Shown: positions 1 through 5,719 of the stretch, piece after piece
Numbering within the stretch: the first letter of the stretch is position 1
How the letters are laid out: every line of letters starts with the position of its first letter
Source of the DNA: Sulfurimonas sp.
GTDB lineage: Bacteria > Campylobacterota > Campylobacteria > Campylobacterales > Sulfurimonadaceae
Assembly: GCA_022712845.1 (NCBI GenBank)
Contig: JAFLJV010000250.1
Location: forward strand, 1 to 5,719
DNA: 5,719 bases
Reading direction: 5' to 3'
The notes under the pieces: generated by a model
What the model was told of the DNA's origin: nothing
Database searches by the model: none
What the model saw: the letters and a program-made list of their open reading frames with translations, nothing else
Made by a program: the position numbers and the translations under genes

Positions 1-536
1 TACTAGCTGCTATCCCTTCAGTTATTTATGGTATGTGGGGACTTTTTTACTTTGTTCCTATCATTCGTGATACTTTTGGTGGCATAGGTATTAGTATGCT
101 TACTGCTGGAATTGTTCTTAGTATTATGATTTTACCTTTTATGGCAGCTGTTACTCGTGATGCAATGAATACAACACCTGATATTTTAAAAGAATCTGCT
201 TATGCTCTTGGTGGAACTAAGTGGGATGTTATTAAAGATATAGTTATTCCATATGCTAAAGCTGGAATCATTGGTTCGTTTATCTTAGCTCTTGGTCGTG
301 CTATTGGGGAGACTATGGCAGTAACTTTTGTTATGGGTAATGTTCATAAAATTTCATTAGACTTGACAGCACCAGCAACTTCAATCCCAGTAACACTTGC
401 AAATGAATTTAATGAAGCAGATACTGATCTTTATTACTCATCGCTGTTTGAGTTATCACTTCTACTACTTGTAATTAGTTTTACAATTATCTCTATTGCT
501 AAATTTTACTTCTTACGTAGAAAAAGGATTGCATAA
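1..536 (+). CDS. pstC: Phosphate ABC transporter permease PstC (3' part, cut by the left window edge)
   Basis: This is the C-terminal part of one of the two inner-membrane permease subunits of the Pst phosphate importer, which pairs with PstA to form the channel. The reading frame is open from base 3, giving 177 visible residues; the true start lies outside the window. The visible part begins with the AAIPSV-YG stretch typical of PstC. It then has a hydrophobic segment, the cytoplasmic EAA loop (KESAYALGGTKWDVIKD, about residues 63-79 of the fragment) that docks on the ATPase, and the conserved LGRAIGETMAV stretch (about 97-107). A final membrane helix (about 149-170) is followed by a basic tail. 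The TAA stop overlaps the pstA start by one base (TAATG), which suggests translational coupling. The assignment rests on these motifs and on the gene order pstC-pstA-pstB-phoU. Confidence 0.95.
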   Translation, partial: LAAIPSVIYGMWGLFYFVPIIRDTFGGIGISMLTAGIVLSIMILPFMAAVTRDAMNTTPDILKESAYALGGTKWDVIKDIVIPYAKAGIIGSFILALGRAIGETMAVTFVMGNVHKISLDLTAPATSIPVTLANEFNEADTDLYYSSLFELSLLLLVISFTIISIAKFYFLRRKRIA

Positions 537-1375
537 TGACACATACTAGTAAGCGAATAATTACCAATAACATAATTATGGTTCTTTCAACTCTATCTGC
601 TGTTATTGGTATTGGATTTTTATTTTGGATACTTGGTATACTTATTATAAATGGGATTGATGCACTAAGTTGGGCTATTTTCACAGAAGAAGGTGCACCT
701 CCTGGCTACGAAGATAGTGGACTTAAACATGCACTTATAGGTCAACTCCTAATTGTTGGTATTGCTACTGTTGTTGGTGTACCATTAGGTGTATTAGCAG
801 GAACTTATCTTAGTGAGTATGGACAAAAATCTAAACTAGCTGAAACTATTCGTGATATCTCAGATATTATGATGTCAGCTCCAAGTATTGTCATAGGTGC
901 TTTTGTTTATGCGATAGTTGTAGTACCAATGGGTCACTTTAGTGGATGGGCTGGTTCAATAGCTTTAACTATAATAATGTTACCAATAATTCTAAGAACA
1001 ACAGATGATATGCTCCAACTTGTTCCATCAACTCTTCGTGAGGCTGCTTTTGCTCTTGGTGCACCTAAATATAAAGTAATTACACAAGTAGTTTATCGTG
1101 GTGCAAAAGCTGGAATACTTACTGGAATACTACTTGGAGTTGCTCGCGTTGCAGGTGAAACTGCTCCACTTCTATTTACATCATTTAATGATAATTTTTT
1201 AAACACAGATATGATGGAACCTATGGCATCACTTACTGTTACTATGTATAACTATGCAACTTCACCTTATGAAGACTGGCAAAAACTAGGTTGGGCAGCA
1301 GCCTTTATATTATCTATGTTTATTTTAACACTAAACATACTTGGAAGAGTATTTATAATGAAAAAAGGGAAATAA
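536..1375 (+). CDS. pstA: Phosphate ABC transporter permease PstA
   Basis: This is the second permease subunit of the high-affinity phosphate importer, an inner-membrane protein of 279 residues, a normal length for PstA. Hydrophobic segments at about 12-40, 67-92, 114-133, 138-155, 190-212 and 250-276 fit the six-helix topology of the family. The EAA loop that contacts PstB reads [15 protein letters not shown] (168-182), and the typical [14 protein letters not shown] stretch follows at 202-215. The loop at 50-66 ([17 protein letters not shown]) resembles the segment before the core domain in other PstA proteins. The start at 536 is supported by AAGGA at 524-528, seven bases upstream inside pstC. 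The stop overlaps the pstB start by one base (TAATG). It is part of the pst operon and is expected to respond to phosphate starvation, but no regulatory site for the operon lies in the window. Confidence 0.95.
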   Translation: MTHTSKRIITNNIIMVLSTLSAVIGIGFLFWILGILIINGIDALSWAIFTEEGAPPGYEDSGLKHALIGQLLIVGIATVVGVPLGVLAGTYLSEYGQKSKLAETIRDISDIMMSAPSIVIGAFVYAIVVVPMGHFSGWAGSIALTIIMLPIILRTTDDMLQLVPSTLREAAFALGAPKYKVITQVVYRGAKAGILTGILLGVARVAGETAPLLFTSFNDNFLNTDMMEPMASLTVTMYNYATSPYEDWQKLGWAAAFILSMFILTLNILGRVFIMKKGK

Positions 1376-2160
1376 TGGCAACAATCATTGATATAAAAGA
1401 AGAAAAAGCATTAGAAGTTAAAGATTTTGAATTCACTTATGCATCTGCGGATGAACCAAGTATAAAAACACTAAATATGCCAATAGCTAAAAATAGTATC
1501 ACAGCACTTATTGGACCATCTGGATGTGGTAAAACTACACTTTTAAGAAGTTTTAATCGTATGCATGATTTGTATCCTGGAAATAAATATGATGGAAAGA
1601 TTCTTTTTAAAGGTAAAAATATTTTACACCCTAAAGTTGATTTGATAAACCTTAGAATTCAAATAGGTATGATTTTTCAAAAACCTACTGCGTTCCCTAT
1701 GAGCATATTTGATAATGTTGCTTATGGAATGAAACTTCAAGGTATAAAAAATAAAACTGAGCTTGCAGATAGAGTTGAAAAAGCTCTTAGAGATGCGGCA
1801 ATTTTCAAAGAGGTAAAAGATAGACTTAAACATGATGCAAATGGTCTCTCTGGTGGACAACAACAACGCCTTTGCATTGCTCGTGCTATTGCGGTTGAGC
1901 CTGAAGTTCTACTATTTGATGAGCCAACATCTGCACTTGATCCTATCTCTACTGCAGGGATTGAGGAACTTATAATTGAACTAAAAGAAAGAGTCTCAAT
2001 AATTATAGTAACTCATAATATGCAACAAGCTGCAAGAGTAAGTGATTATACAGGTTTTATGTATTTAGGAGAACTTATAGAACTAGGTCGTACAGAAGAG
2101 CTTTTTGTAACACCTAAAGAGAAACTAACAGAAGAGTATATCACTGGTAAGTTTGGTTAA
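1375..2160 (+). CDS. pstB: Phosphate ABC transporter ATP-binding protein PstB
   Basis: This is the cytoplasmic ATPase of the Pst importer; it hydrolyses ATP to drive phosphate through the PstC-PstA channel. The 261-residue product has a complete nucleotide-binding domain: Walker A GPSGCGKT (47-54), Q-loop glutamine in FQKP (Q102), signature LSGGQ (158-162), Walker B LLFDE (179-183), D-loop SALD (186-189) and switch histidine H214 in THNM. FNRMHDL (60-66) and [18 protein letters not shown] (101-118) are characteristic of PstB within the ABC family. I chose the ATG at 1375 rather than an in-frame ATG at 1291. The upstream start would add 28 residues translated from inside pstA, whereas 1375 gives a normal PstB N-terminus, an AAGGGA site at 1365-1370 and the same TAATG overlap as at the previous junction. 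It ends in tandem TAA stops (2158-2163). Confidence 0.96.
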   Translation: MATIIDIKEEKALEVKDFEFTYASADEPSIKTLNMPIAKNSITALIGPSGCGKTTLLRSFNRMHDLYPGNKYDGKILFKGKNILHPKVDLINLRIQIGMIFQKPTAFPMSIFDNVAYGMKLQGIKNKTELADRVEKALRDAAIFKEVKDRLKHDANGLSGGQQQRLCIARAIAVEPEVLLFDEPTSALDPISTAGIEELIIELKERVSIIIVTHNMQQAARVSDYTGFMYLGELIELGRTEELFVTPKEKLTEEYITGKFG

Positions 2161-2184
2161 TAAAAAAAAATTAAAGGAATTATA

Positions 2185-2856
2185 ATGCTAACAAAATATG
2201 ATAAAAAAATTAGTGATATTAGAGAGCAGATATCTACTCTATTAAGTACCATCACAACAGCTAATAAACTCTCATTAGAAGCTTTTATAAATAGCGATGA
2301 GGTAAAATTTAAAGAGGTGCAAAATGCTCTTGATAAAATCGGTATGAAAGGTGATGTTATTGATAATGAAATTATTAAAACATTTGCTCTTTTTGGTCCT
2401 GAAGCTAAAGAACTTCGTTTTTTAGTAAGTTATTTAAAAATGACAAATGAGATTATTCGTATTGGTGAAGGTGTAAGAAAATATGCTCGTCGTATGAGAG
2501 AACACTCTCTAAGTGATTGTAATCTTGAAGCGTTAAAACCAAGTATAATTCTTCTTCATAAAAGTACTATTAATGCACTAAAATATATTCAAGAGTGTTT
2601 TATACAAAATGACAAATGTAACTTTGAAGATAATTATCAAAAAGTTCTTGTTGAAGAGAGCATGAATGATGATCTGTTTTCAATCCTTGAAAAAGAGATA
2701 TTTAATCAAATTATTGGAGAAAAAGAGCTTTCTATTGAGTATGTAAAAGTATTAGGAAGTCTTAGAAAACTTGAGAGATCTTGTGATAGAACTGTTACAA
2801 TAGCAAATCTTATGCTTTATGCAAAACAAGGTGGAGAAATTAATCACTTTAACTAA
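2185..2856 (+). CDS. phoU: PhoU-like phosphate signalling / transport regulator
   Basis: This 223-residue, all-helical cytoplasmic protein closes the pst operon. PhoU proteins bind metal ions and connect the Pst transporter with the PhoR kinase or otherwise restrain phosphate uptake. The length and two-repeat layout fit the family. The second metal-binding motif is intact (LERSCDR, E197 and D201), matching the family E-x-x-x-D pattern. The equivalent place in the first repeat reads EIIRIGE (89-95), where the usual first acidic residue is I91 and the terminal Asp is E95, so the first site looks altered. KIGMKGDVIDNEI (51-63) matches the position of the conserved first-repeat helix. The start is supported by AAAGGA at 2173-2178 with six bases of spacing. 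The gene lies 24 bases after pstB and is probably cotranscribed. No strong terminator follows. Whether a PhoR/PhoB pair exists cannot be seen here. Confidence 0.85.
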   Translation: MLTKYDKKISDIREQISTLLSTITTANKLSLEAFINSDEVKFKEVQNALDKIGMKGDVIDNEIIKTFALFGPEAKELRFLVSYLKMTNEIIRIGEGVRKYARRMREHSLSDCNLEALKPSIILLHKSTINALKYIQECFIQNDKCNFEDNYQKVLVEESMNDDLFSILEKEIFNQIIGEKELSIEYVKVLGSLRKLERSCDRTVTIANLMLYAKQGGEINHFN

Positions 2857-2909
2857 AAAATAATCAATAAAAAGTATAACTTAACGAAACAGTGAAAAAA
2901 TATGCCCAA

Positions 2910-2960
2910 AATTTAAGCAATTATTTCAATTTCATTCAATTAATTTAAGATATACTATAT
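2910..2960 (+). promoter_or_regulatory. Probable glnA promoter with phased AT-rich repeats
   Basis: TATACT at 2951-2956 is the best -10 box in the 129-base gap between phoU and glnA; transcription would begin near 2963 and give a leader of about 23 bases. There is no good -35 at 17 bases (AATTTC at 2928-2933). Instead CAATT recurs at 2918, 2927 and 2937, close to one helical turn apart. AATTTAAG is repeated at 2910-2917 and 2942-2949, 32 bases apart, about three turns. Periodic AT-rich DNA replacing a -35 is known from Campylobacter promoters; the longer repeat could also be a regulator site. I see no sigma-54 -24/-12 element. The rest of the gap (2857-2909) shows nothing clear. Confidence 0.55.
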
Positions 2961-2974
2961 GTTATTAAAATTCA
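2960..2974 (+). repeat. 15-base leader repeat, glnA copy
   Basis: TGTTATTAAAATTCA here is identical to 5527-5541 in the leuA leader. It lies directly before the glnA ribosome binding site, with 11 bases between its end and the start codon. In such AT-rich DNA a match of this length could arise by chance, but both copies fall in 5' leaders. Confidence 0.45.
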
Positions 2975-2978
2975 GGAG
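2974..2978 (+). promoter_or_regulatory. glnA ribosome binding site
   Basis: AGGAG lies seven bases before the ATG at 2986. Another ATG at 2982, in a different frame, is only three bases from this site and would end after three codons (ATG AAT GGG TAA), so the site favours 2986 as the true glnA start. Confidence 0.8.
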
Positions 2979-2985
2979 AAAATGA

Positions 2986-4416
2986 ATGGGTAAATTTGTT
3001 AACAATGTAGAAGAGTTTTTTACTTTTTGTGAAGAAAATGATGTTCAATTTGTAGACTTTAGATTTACAGATATTAAAGGTGCATGGCACCATATTAGTT
3101 ATAGAATGAGTGCTGTTAATGCTGGTCAACTTGAAAGTGGCCTACCGTTTGATGGTTCTTCTATCGAAGCTTGGCAACCAATTAACAAATCAGATATGCT
3201 TTTAAAACCTGAAGTGGGGACTGCTTTTTTAGATCCATTTACAGCAGACCCTACTGTTATCGTAATTTGTGATGTTTATGATATCTATAAAGAACAAGCA
3301 TATGAAAGATGTCCACGTTCTATTGCTAAAGCTGCTCTTAAACATGCTGATAAAATTGGTATAGCTGATACTGCTTACTTTGGTCCTGAAAATGAATTTT
3401 TTATGTTTGACAATGTAACATTTGTTGATAGCATCAATGAAGCTGGTTACAAAGTAGATACTGAAGAAGGTGAGTGGAACTCAAATACTACTTATGAAGA
3501 TATGTACAATACAGGTCATAGACCAGGAACAAAAGGTGGTTATTTCCCAGTTCAACCAACTGATTCTGCTGTAGATATTAGAGCTGAAATGATGCAAATT
3601 TTAGAGCAAGTTGGTCTTGAAGTTGTTCTAGGTCACCATGAAGTTGCACAAGGTCAACACGAAATCGGAATAGTTTTCTCTGACCTTATTGGTGCTGCTG
3701 ATAATGTTCAAAAATACAAATATGTTGTAAAAATGGTTGCTCACTTAAATGGTAAAACTGCAACATTTATGCCTAAACCACTTTATGGTGATAATGGTAA
3801 TGGTATGCATGTTCATCAATCACTTTGGAAAGATGGTAAAAATCTTTTCTATGCACCAGGTAACTATGCAAATCTTTCTGAAATGGCAGTTCATTATGCT
3901 GGTGGTATCTTTAAACACTCACATGCGGTTGCTGCATTTACTAACCCATCAACAAACTCATATAAGCGTTTAATACCAGGTTTTGAAGCTCCAAGTATTT
4001 TAACTTACTCTTCTCAAAATCGTTCTGCGGCTTGTCGTATCCCTTATGGTGCTGGTGAGATGGCTACTAGAATTGAGATGAGATTCCCAGATTCTACTTG
4101 TTGTCCTTACCTTGCATTTGCTGTAATGATGATGGCTGGTCTTGATGGTATTGCTTCTAAAGATGTTCCTGTTGGTCCAATGGATGAAGATTTGTTTGAG
4201 CTTTCTTTAGATGAAATTCGTGAAAAAAATATTCCTCAAATGCCACACACATTGCGTTCATCATTAGAAGGACTTATCGCAGACAATGATTTCTTAAAAC
4301 CAGTATTTACTCAAGAATTTATAGATGCTTACCAAGCTTATAGATTTGAGCGTGATGTATGGCCAGATGAAGGTCGTCCAACTGCTTATGAGTTTAAAAC
4401 AACTTATCAGTGTTAA
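2986..4416 (+). CDS. glnA: Type I glutamine synthetase, lacking the adenylylation tyrosine
   Basis: It joins ammonia to glutamate with ATP, the main entry of ammonium into metabolism; type I enzymes are cytoplasmic dodecamers. The 476 residues include the [11 protein letters not shown] loop (53-63, with D56), metal ligands in GPENEFF (E135, E137), [11 protein letters not shown] (E219, E226) and GNGMHVHQS (H275). The active-site flap NPSTNSYKR...PGFEAP (320-336, with R328 and E334) follows, then NRSAACRIP (R346, R351) and RIEMRFPD (E364, R366). The [19 protein letters not shown] region (177-195) matches the insertion seen in the long, enteric-like subtype. In those enzymes a tyrosine in NLYDL is adenylylated; here the segment is DLFEL and the residue is F404, so that control should be absent. 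The same replacement is known in Helicobacter pylori. HEVAQGQHE is one residue shorter than the E. coli equivalent. The gene has its own promoter region and terminator, so it appears monocistronic. Confidence 0.97.
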   Translation: MGKFVNNVEEFFTFCEENDVQFVDFRFTDIKGAWHHISYRMSAVNAGQLESGLPFDGSSIEAWQPINKSDMLLKPEVGTAFLDPFTADPTVIVICDVYDIYKEQAYERCPRSIAKAALKHADKIGIADTAYFGPENEFFMFDNVTFVDSINEAGYKVDTEEGEWNSNTTYEDMYNTGHRPGTKGGYFPVQPTDSAVDIRAEMMQILEQVGLEVVLGHHEVAQGQHEIGIVFSDLIGAADNVQKYKYVVKMVAHLNGKTATFMPKPLYGDNGNGMHVHQSLWKDGKNLFYAPGNYANLSEMAVHYAGGIFKHSHAVAAFTNPSTNSYKRLIPGFEAPSILTYSSQNRSAACRIPYGAGEMATRIEMRFPDSTCCPYLAFAVMMMAGLDGIASKDVPVGPMDEDLFELSLDEIREKNIPQMPHTLRSSLEGLIADNDFLKPVFTQEFIDAYQAYRFERDVWPDEGRPTAYEFKTTYQC

Positions 4417-4420
4417 ACTA

Positions 4421-4449
4421 AGCGGGATTTATCCCGCTACTCTCTTTTT
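4421..4449 (+). terminator. Rho-independent terminator of glnA
   Basis: AGCGGGAT at 4421-4428 pairs perfectly with ATCCCGCT at 4431-4438; a realistic fold is a 7-bp stem with a TTTA loop. ACTCTCTTTTT follows, with T5 at 4445-4449. It starts four bases after the glnA stop and is one of the few GC-rich spots in the region. It separates glnA from the kinase gene. Confidence 0.85.
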
Positions 4450-4487
4450 AAATAATTCAACTCTTCAAACAATTAATTTTTCTAAAT

Positions 4488-4518
4488 AGTTAACTTTTTT
4501 TTTGTTTTTTGTTATAAT
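4488..4518 (+). promoter_or_regulatory. Promoter of the histidine kinase gene, with a T-tract spacer
   Basis: TATAAT at 4513-4518 is preceded by TGT (4510-4512), forming an extended -10. TTAACT at 4490-4495 matches four of six bases of the -35 consensus with an exact 17-base spacer. The -35 box lies inside the palindrome AGTTAACT (4488-4495). The spacer is almost all T: a run of nine T (4495-4503), one G, then six T (4505-4510). The -10 ends nine bases before the ATG, so the transcript should begin at about 4525-4528. The remainder of the gap (4451-4487) is plain AT-rich sequence. Confidence 0.7.
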
Positions 4519-4527
4519 TATATTGCT

Positions 4528-5481
4528 ATGATTAAAAATCCTTTTTATGAGCCAACACTAGAAATAAAACGCCGAAAAAACCCAATGGGTGAATATGCTC
4601 ACTTAAACACAAAAGAACTTCTTGATGCCGTTCGTCAAAGTGCTCATTCAAAATACCGTGCTGATCTGGATATGCTACTTGATGTATTTTTAAAACGCTA
4701 TGATGCACGCCAAAAAGAGTTAGATTTACTAAACCATAATTTAGAAGAACGAGTAAGAGATGAAGTAAATTTTAACAAATCAAATCAAAAAAAGTATGAA
4801 CAACAAGCTAAAATGGCGGCAATGGGTGAGATGATGGATGCAATTGCTCATCAATGGAAGCAACCTTTAAATGCTATCTCTATGATGTCTGATATGTTAG
4901 TTTCAGATTTTGAATCTGGAGATGTAAATCAAACATATATAGATACCCTCGCAAACGATACACAAATCCAAATACAACATATGATTTCAACTTTAAGTGA
5001 GTTTAGAAACTTTTTTAGACCTAAAGAGACTAAAGAAAATTTTGGCATAAAAAGGTGTATCCAATCTGTAATGCTTCTTGTAAATGATGAATTTTTGCAT
5101 AACAATATCAACATTAATATTGATAGTAAAAAGGAACTTCTAATATATGGTATTGAAAATGAGTTTAAACATTTAGTTTTAAATATCATAAACAATGCAA
5201 AAGATGCCTTTAATGAAAAAGATATAAAAAAACGAGATATTGATATAAAGTTTTATAAAAAAGACAACTCAATATATCTAGATATTCAAGATAATGCTGG
5301 TGGAATTCCTAGTCATGTCATCGATGATATTTTTAAACCTGAAGTTACTACAAAAAAAAGTGATAAAGGAACAGGTATAGGGCTTTATATGAGTATGCAA
5401 ATAGCTCAAAAACTTGGTGGTTCCCTCTCTGTTAAAAATATAAATGATGGTGCTTGTTTCTCACTTAAAATACCTTTATAA
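4528..5481 (+). CDS. Soluble orphan sensor histidine kinase (HQWKQPLN type)
   Basis: This 317-residue protein should autophosphorylate on a histidine and pass the phosphate to a response regulator. The dimerisation and phosphoacceptor region reads MAAMGEMMDAIAHQWKQPLN (96-115) with H108 as the acceptor. The catalytic domain is complete: N box NIINNAKDAF (219-228), G1 box DNAGGIP (255-261), F box IFKPEVTT (268-275) and G2 box GTGIGLYMS (281-289). A likely coiled coil (about 60-98, including LNHNLEERVRDEV) precedes the acceptor. I see no transmembrane segment, signal peptide or recognisable PAS, GAF or HAMP domain; residues 1-60 are charged and of unknown role. It should therefore sense a cytoplasmic signal or a partner protein. 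No response regulator is adjacent. It lies between glnA and leuA, but its phosphoacceptor box is not the HELRNPL type of NtrB, so a nitrogen role is only a guess. No Shine-Dalgarno precedes the ATG; the next in-frame ATG (4585) also lacks one. Confidence 0.9.
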   Translation: MIKNPFYEPTLEIKRRKNPMGEYAHLNTKELLDAVRQSAHSKYRADLDMLLDVFLKRYDARQKELDLLNHNLEERVRDEVNFNKSNQKKYEQQAKMAAMGEMMDAIAHQWKQPLNAISMMSDMLVSDFESGDVNQTYIDTLANDTQIQIQHMISTLSEFRNFFRPKETKENFGIKRCIQSVMLLVNDEFLHNNININIDSKKELLIYGIENEFKHLVLNIINNAKDAFNEKDIKKRDIDIKFYKKDNSIYLDIQDNAGGIPSHVIDDIFKPEVTTKKSDKGTGIGLYMSMQIAQKLGGSLSVKNINDGACFSLKIPL

Positions 5482-5490
5482 TCACAAATT

Positions 5491-5499
5491 TGATATAAT
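5491..5499 (+). promoter_or_regulatory. Probable leuA promoter (extended -10)
   Basis: TGATATAAT contains a perfect TATAAT at 5494-5499 with an extended TG, ten bases after the kinase stop. No convincing -35 is present at the usual distance. Transcription would start near 5506 and leave a leader of about 50 bases. No terminator separates the kinase gene from this point, so read-through from the kinase is also possible. Confidence 0.65.
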
Positions 5500-5506
5500 T
5501 TCAAAA

Positions 5507-5534
5507 TAATAACAAATGTAAGAGTCTGTTATTA
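5507..5534 (+). promoter_or_regulatory. 8-bp dyad in the leuA leader
   Basis: TAATAACA (5507-5514) and TGTTATTA (5527-5534) are perfect inverted repeats separated by 12 bases. The dyad lies at about +1 to +28 of the predicted leuA transcript, so it could be a repressor operator or a weak RNA hairpin (only one G-C pair). The loop contains ATG directly followed by TAA (5516-5521). It has no run of leucine codons, so it is not a classical leucine attenuator. Confidence 0.4.
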
Positions 5535-5541
5535 AAATTCA
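5527..5541 (+). repeat. 15-base leader repeat, leuA copy
   Basis: This is identical to 2960-2974 before glnA. It overlaps the right arm of the leuA leader dyad and ends 15 bases before the leuA start codon. The glnA copy lacks a matching left arm at the same spacing. Confidence 0.45.
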
Positions 5542-5556
5542 AGTTAAAGGTTCATA

Positions 5557-5719
5557 ATGAATCAAATCCAACAGGGCAAATATCGCCCATACCCATCAGT
5601 AGATTTGCCAAATCGTACTTGGCCAAATAAAACTATAACTTCAGCTCCAACATGGTGTAGTGTTGACTTGCGTGATGGCAATCAAGCACTAATCAACCCA
5701 ATGGATATGAATAAAAAAC
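5557..5719 (+). CDS. leuA: 2-isopropylmalate synthase (5' part, cut by the right window edge)
   Basis: The first 54 residues of the enzyme that condenses acetyl-CoA with 2-oxoisovalerate, the first committed step of leucine synthesis. [17 protein letters not shown] (8-24) followed by [20 protein letters not shown] (30-49) matches the long-form LeuA (about 550-600 residues, type 2 as in actinobacteria) rather than the shorter E. coli type. LRDGNQ holds the arginine (R39) and metal-binding aspartate (D40) of the TIM-barrel active site. The ATG at 5557 is supported by AAAGG at 5546-5550, six bases upstream, and gives the expected N-terminus. The frame is open to the window end. Leucine feedback control through a C-terminal domain is usual in the family but cannot be seen here. 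Confidence 0.93.
   Translation, partial: MNQIQQGKYRPYPSVDLPNRTWPNKTITSAPTWCSVDLRDGNQALINPMDMNKK

Noticed and set aside
1291..1374. An in-frame ATG that would give PstB a 28-residue N-terminal extension.
   Set aside because: The extension is translated from pstA coding sequence in another frame. The ATG at 1375 has a ribosome binding site and gives a normal PstB N-terminus.
2181..2186. Perfect TATAAT directly at the phoU start codon.
   Set aside because: It overlaps the ATG, so a transcript from it would begin inside phoU. The match comes from AT-rich sequence beside a good ribosome binding site.
2871..2884. Possible hairpin AAGT-ATA-ACTT after phoU as a terminator.
   Set aside because: The stem is only four pairs, AT-rich, with a three-base loop and no following T run.
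2982..2993. Three-codon mini-gene ATG AAT GGG TAA overlapping the glnA start.
   Set aside because: It is only three bases from the AGGAG site, too close for efficient use, and such short frames are common by chance. Noted only because it affects start choice.
3749..3973. Second + strand open frame of 74 codons inside glnA.
   Set aside because: It is fully contained in the conserved glutamine synthetase catalytic region and resembles no protein I recognise.
4929..5195. Open frame on the minus strand within the kinase gene, and similar ones at 499-684 and 1624-1866.
   Set aside because: They lie opposite well-supported genes, have no ribosome binding site or recognisable protein features, and reflect AT-rich composition.
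5352..5359. Run of eight A inside the kinase gene, a possible frameshift slippage site.
   Set aside because: The frame is intact through it and AAA lysine codons are frequent in this genome. Nothing suggests programmed or phase-variable slippage.

Overview
The window is a housekeeping stretch of a low-GC bacterium, with every gene on the + strand. It most likely comes from the Campylobacterota (Epsilonproteobacteria), perhaps a Sulfurimonas- or Arcobacter-like organism. Three things point there: strongly AT-biased codon use; a histidine kinase with an HQWKQPLN-type phosphoacceptor box, which is very common in that phylum; and -10 boxes preceded by TG in T-rich DNA with weak -35 elements. The genus is inferred, not shown.

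Positions 1-2856 hold the end of a high-affinity phosphate uptake operon: pstC (3' part only), pstA, pstB and a phoU-like gene. The pstC/pstA and pstA/pstB junctions are both TAATG, one-base stop/start overlaps, so the three transporter genes look translationally coupled. phoU follows after 24 bases with its own good ribosome binding site. PstC and PstA form the membrane channel, PstB supplies ATP hydrolysis, and PhoU is expected to tie transport to phosphate signalling. The phosphate-binding gene pstS, and any promoter of this operon, would lie left of the window.

Positions 2857-4450 form a glnA unit: a repeat-rich AT promoter region, a complete type I glutamine synthetase of 476 residues, and a rho-independent terminator. 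All the expected active-site motifs are there, but the tyrosine normally adenylylated in enteric glutamine synthetases is a phenylalanine (F404). The same loss is known from Helicobacter pylori.

Positions 4451-5481 hold a soluble orphan histidine kinase of 317 residues. Its promoter has a TG-extended TATAAT box only 9 bases before the start codon and no Shine-Dalgarno sequence, so its mRNA is probably leaderless. The promoter spacer contains a run of nine T. No response regulator is next to it.

From 5482 there is a promoter and leader for leuA with an 8-bp dyad, then the first 54 codons of a long-form 2-isopropylmalate synthase, the first enzyme of leucine synthesis, cut off by the window edge.

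I see no mobile element, CRISPR array, tRNA, rRNA or defence system, and nothing I would call a new biological system. What deserves attention is regulatory: the modified glnA, the leaderless kinase with its T-tract promoter, and short elements shared by the glnA and leuA leaders.
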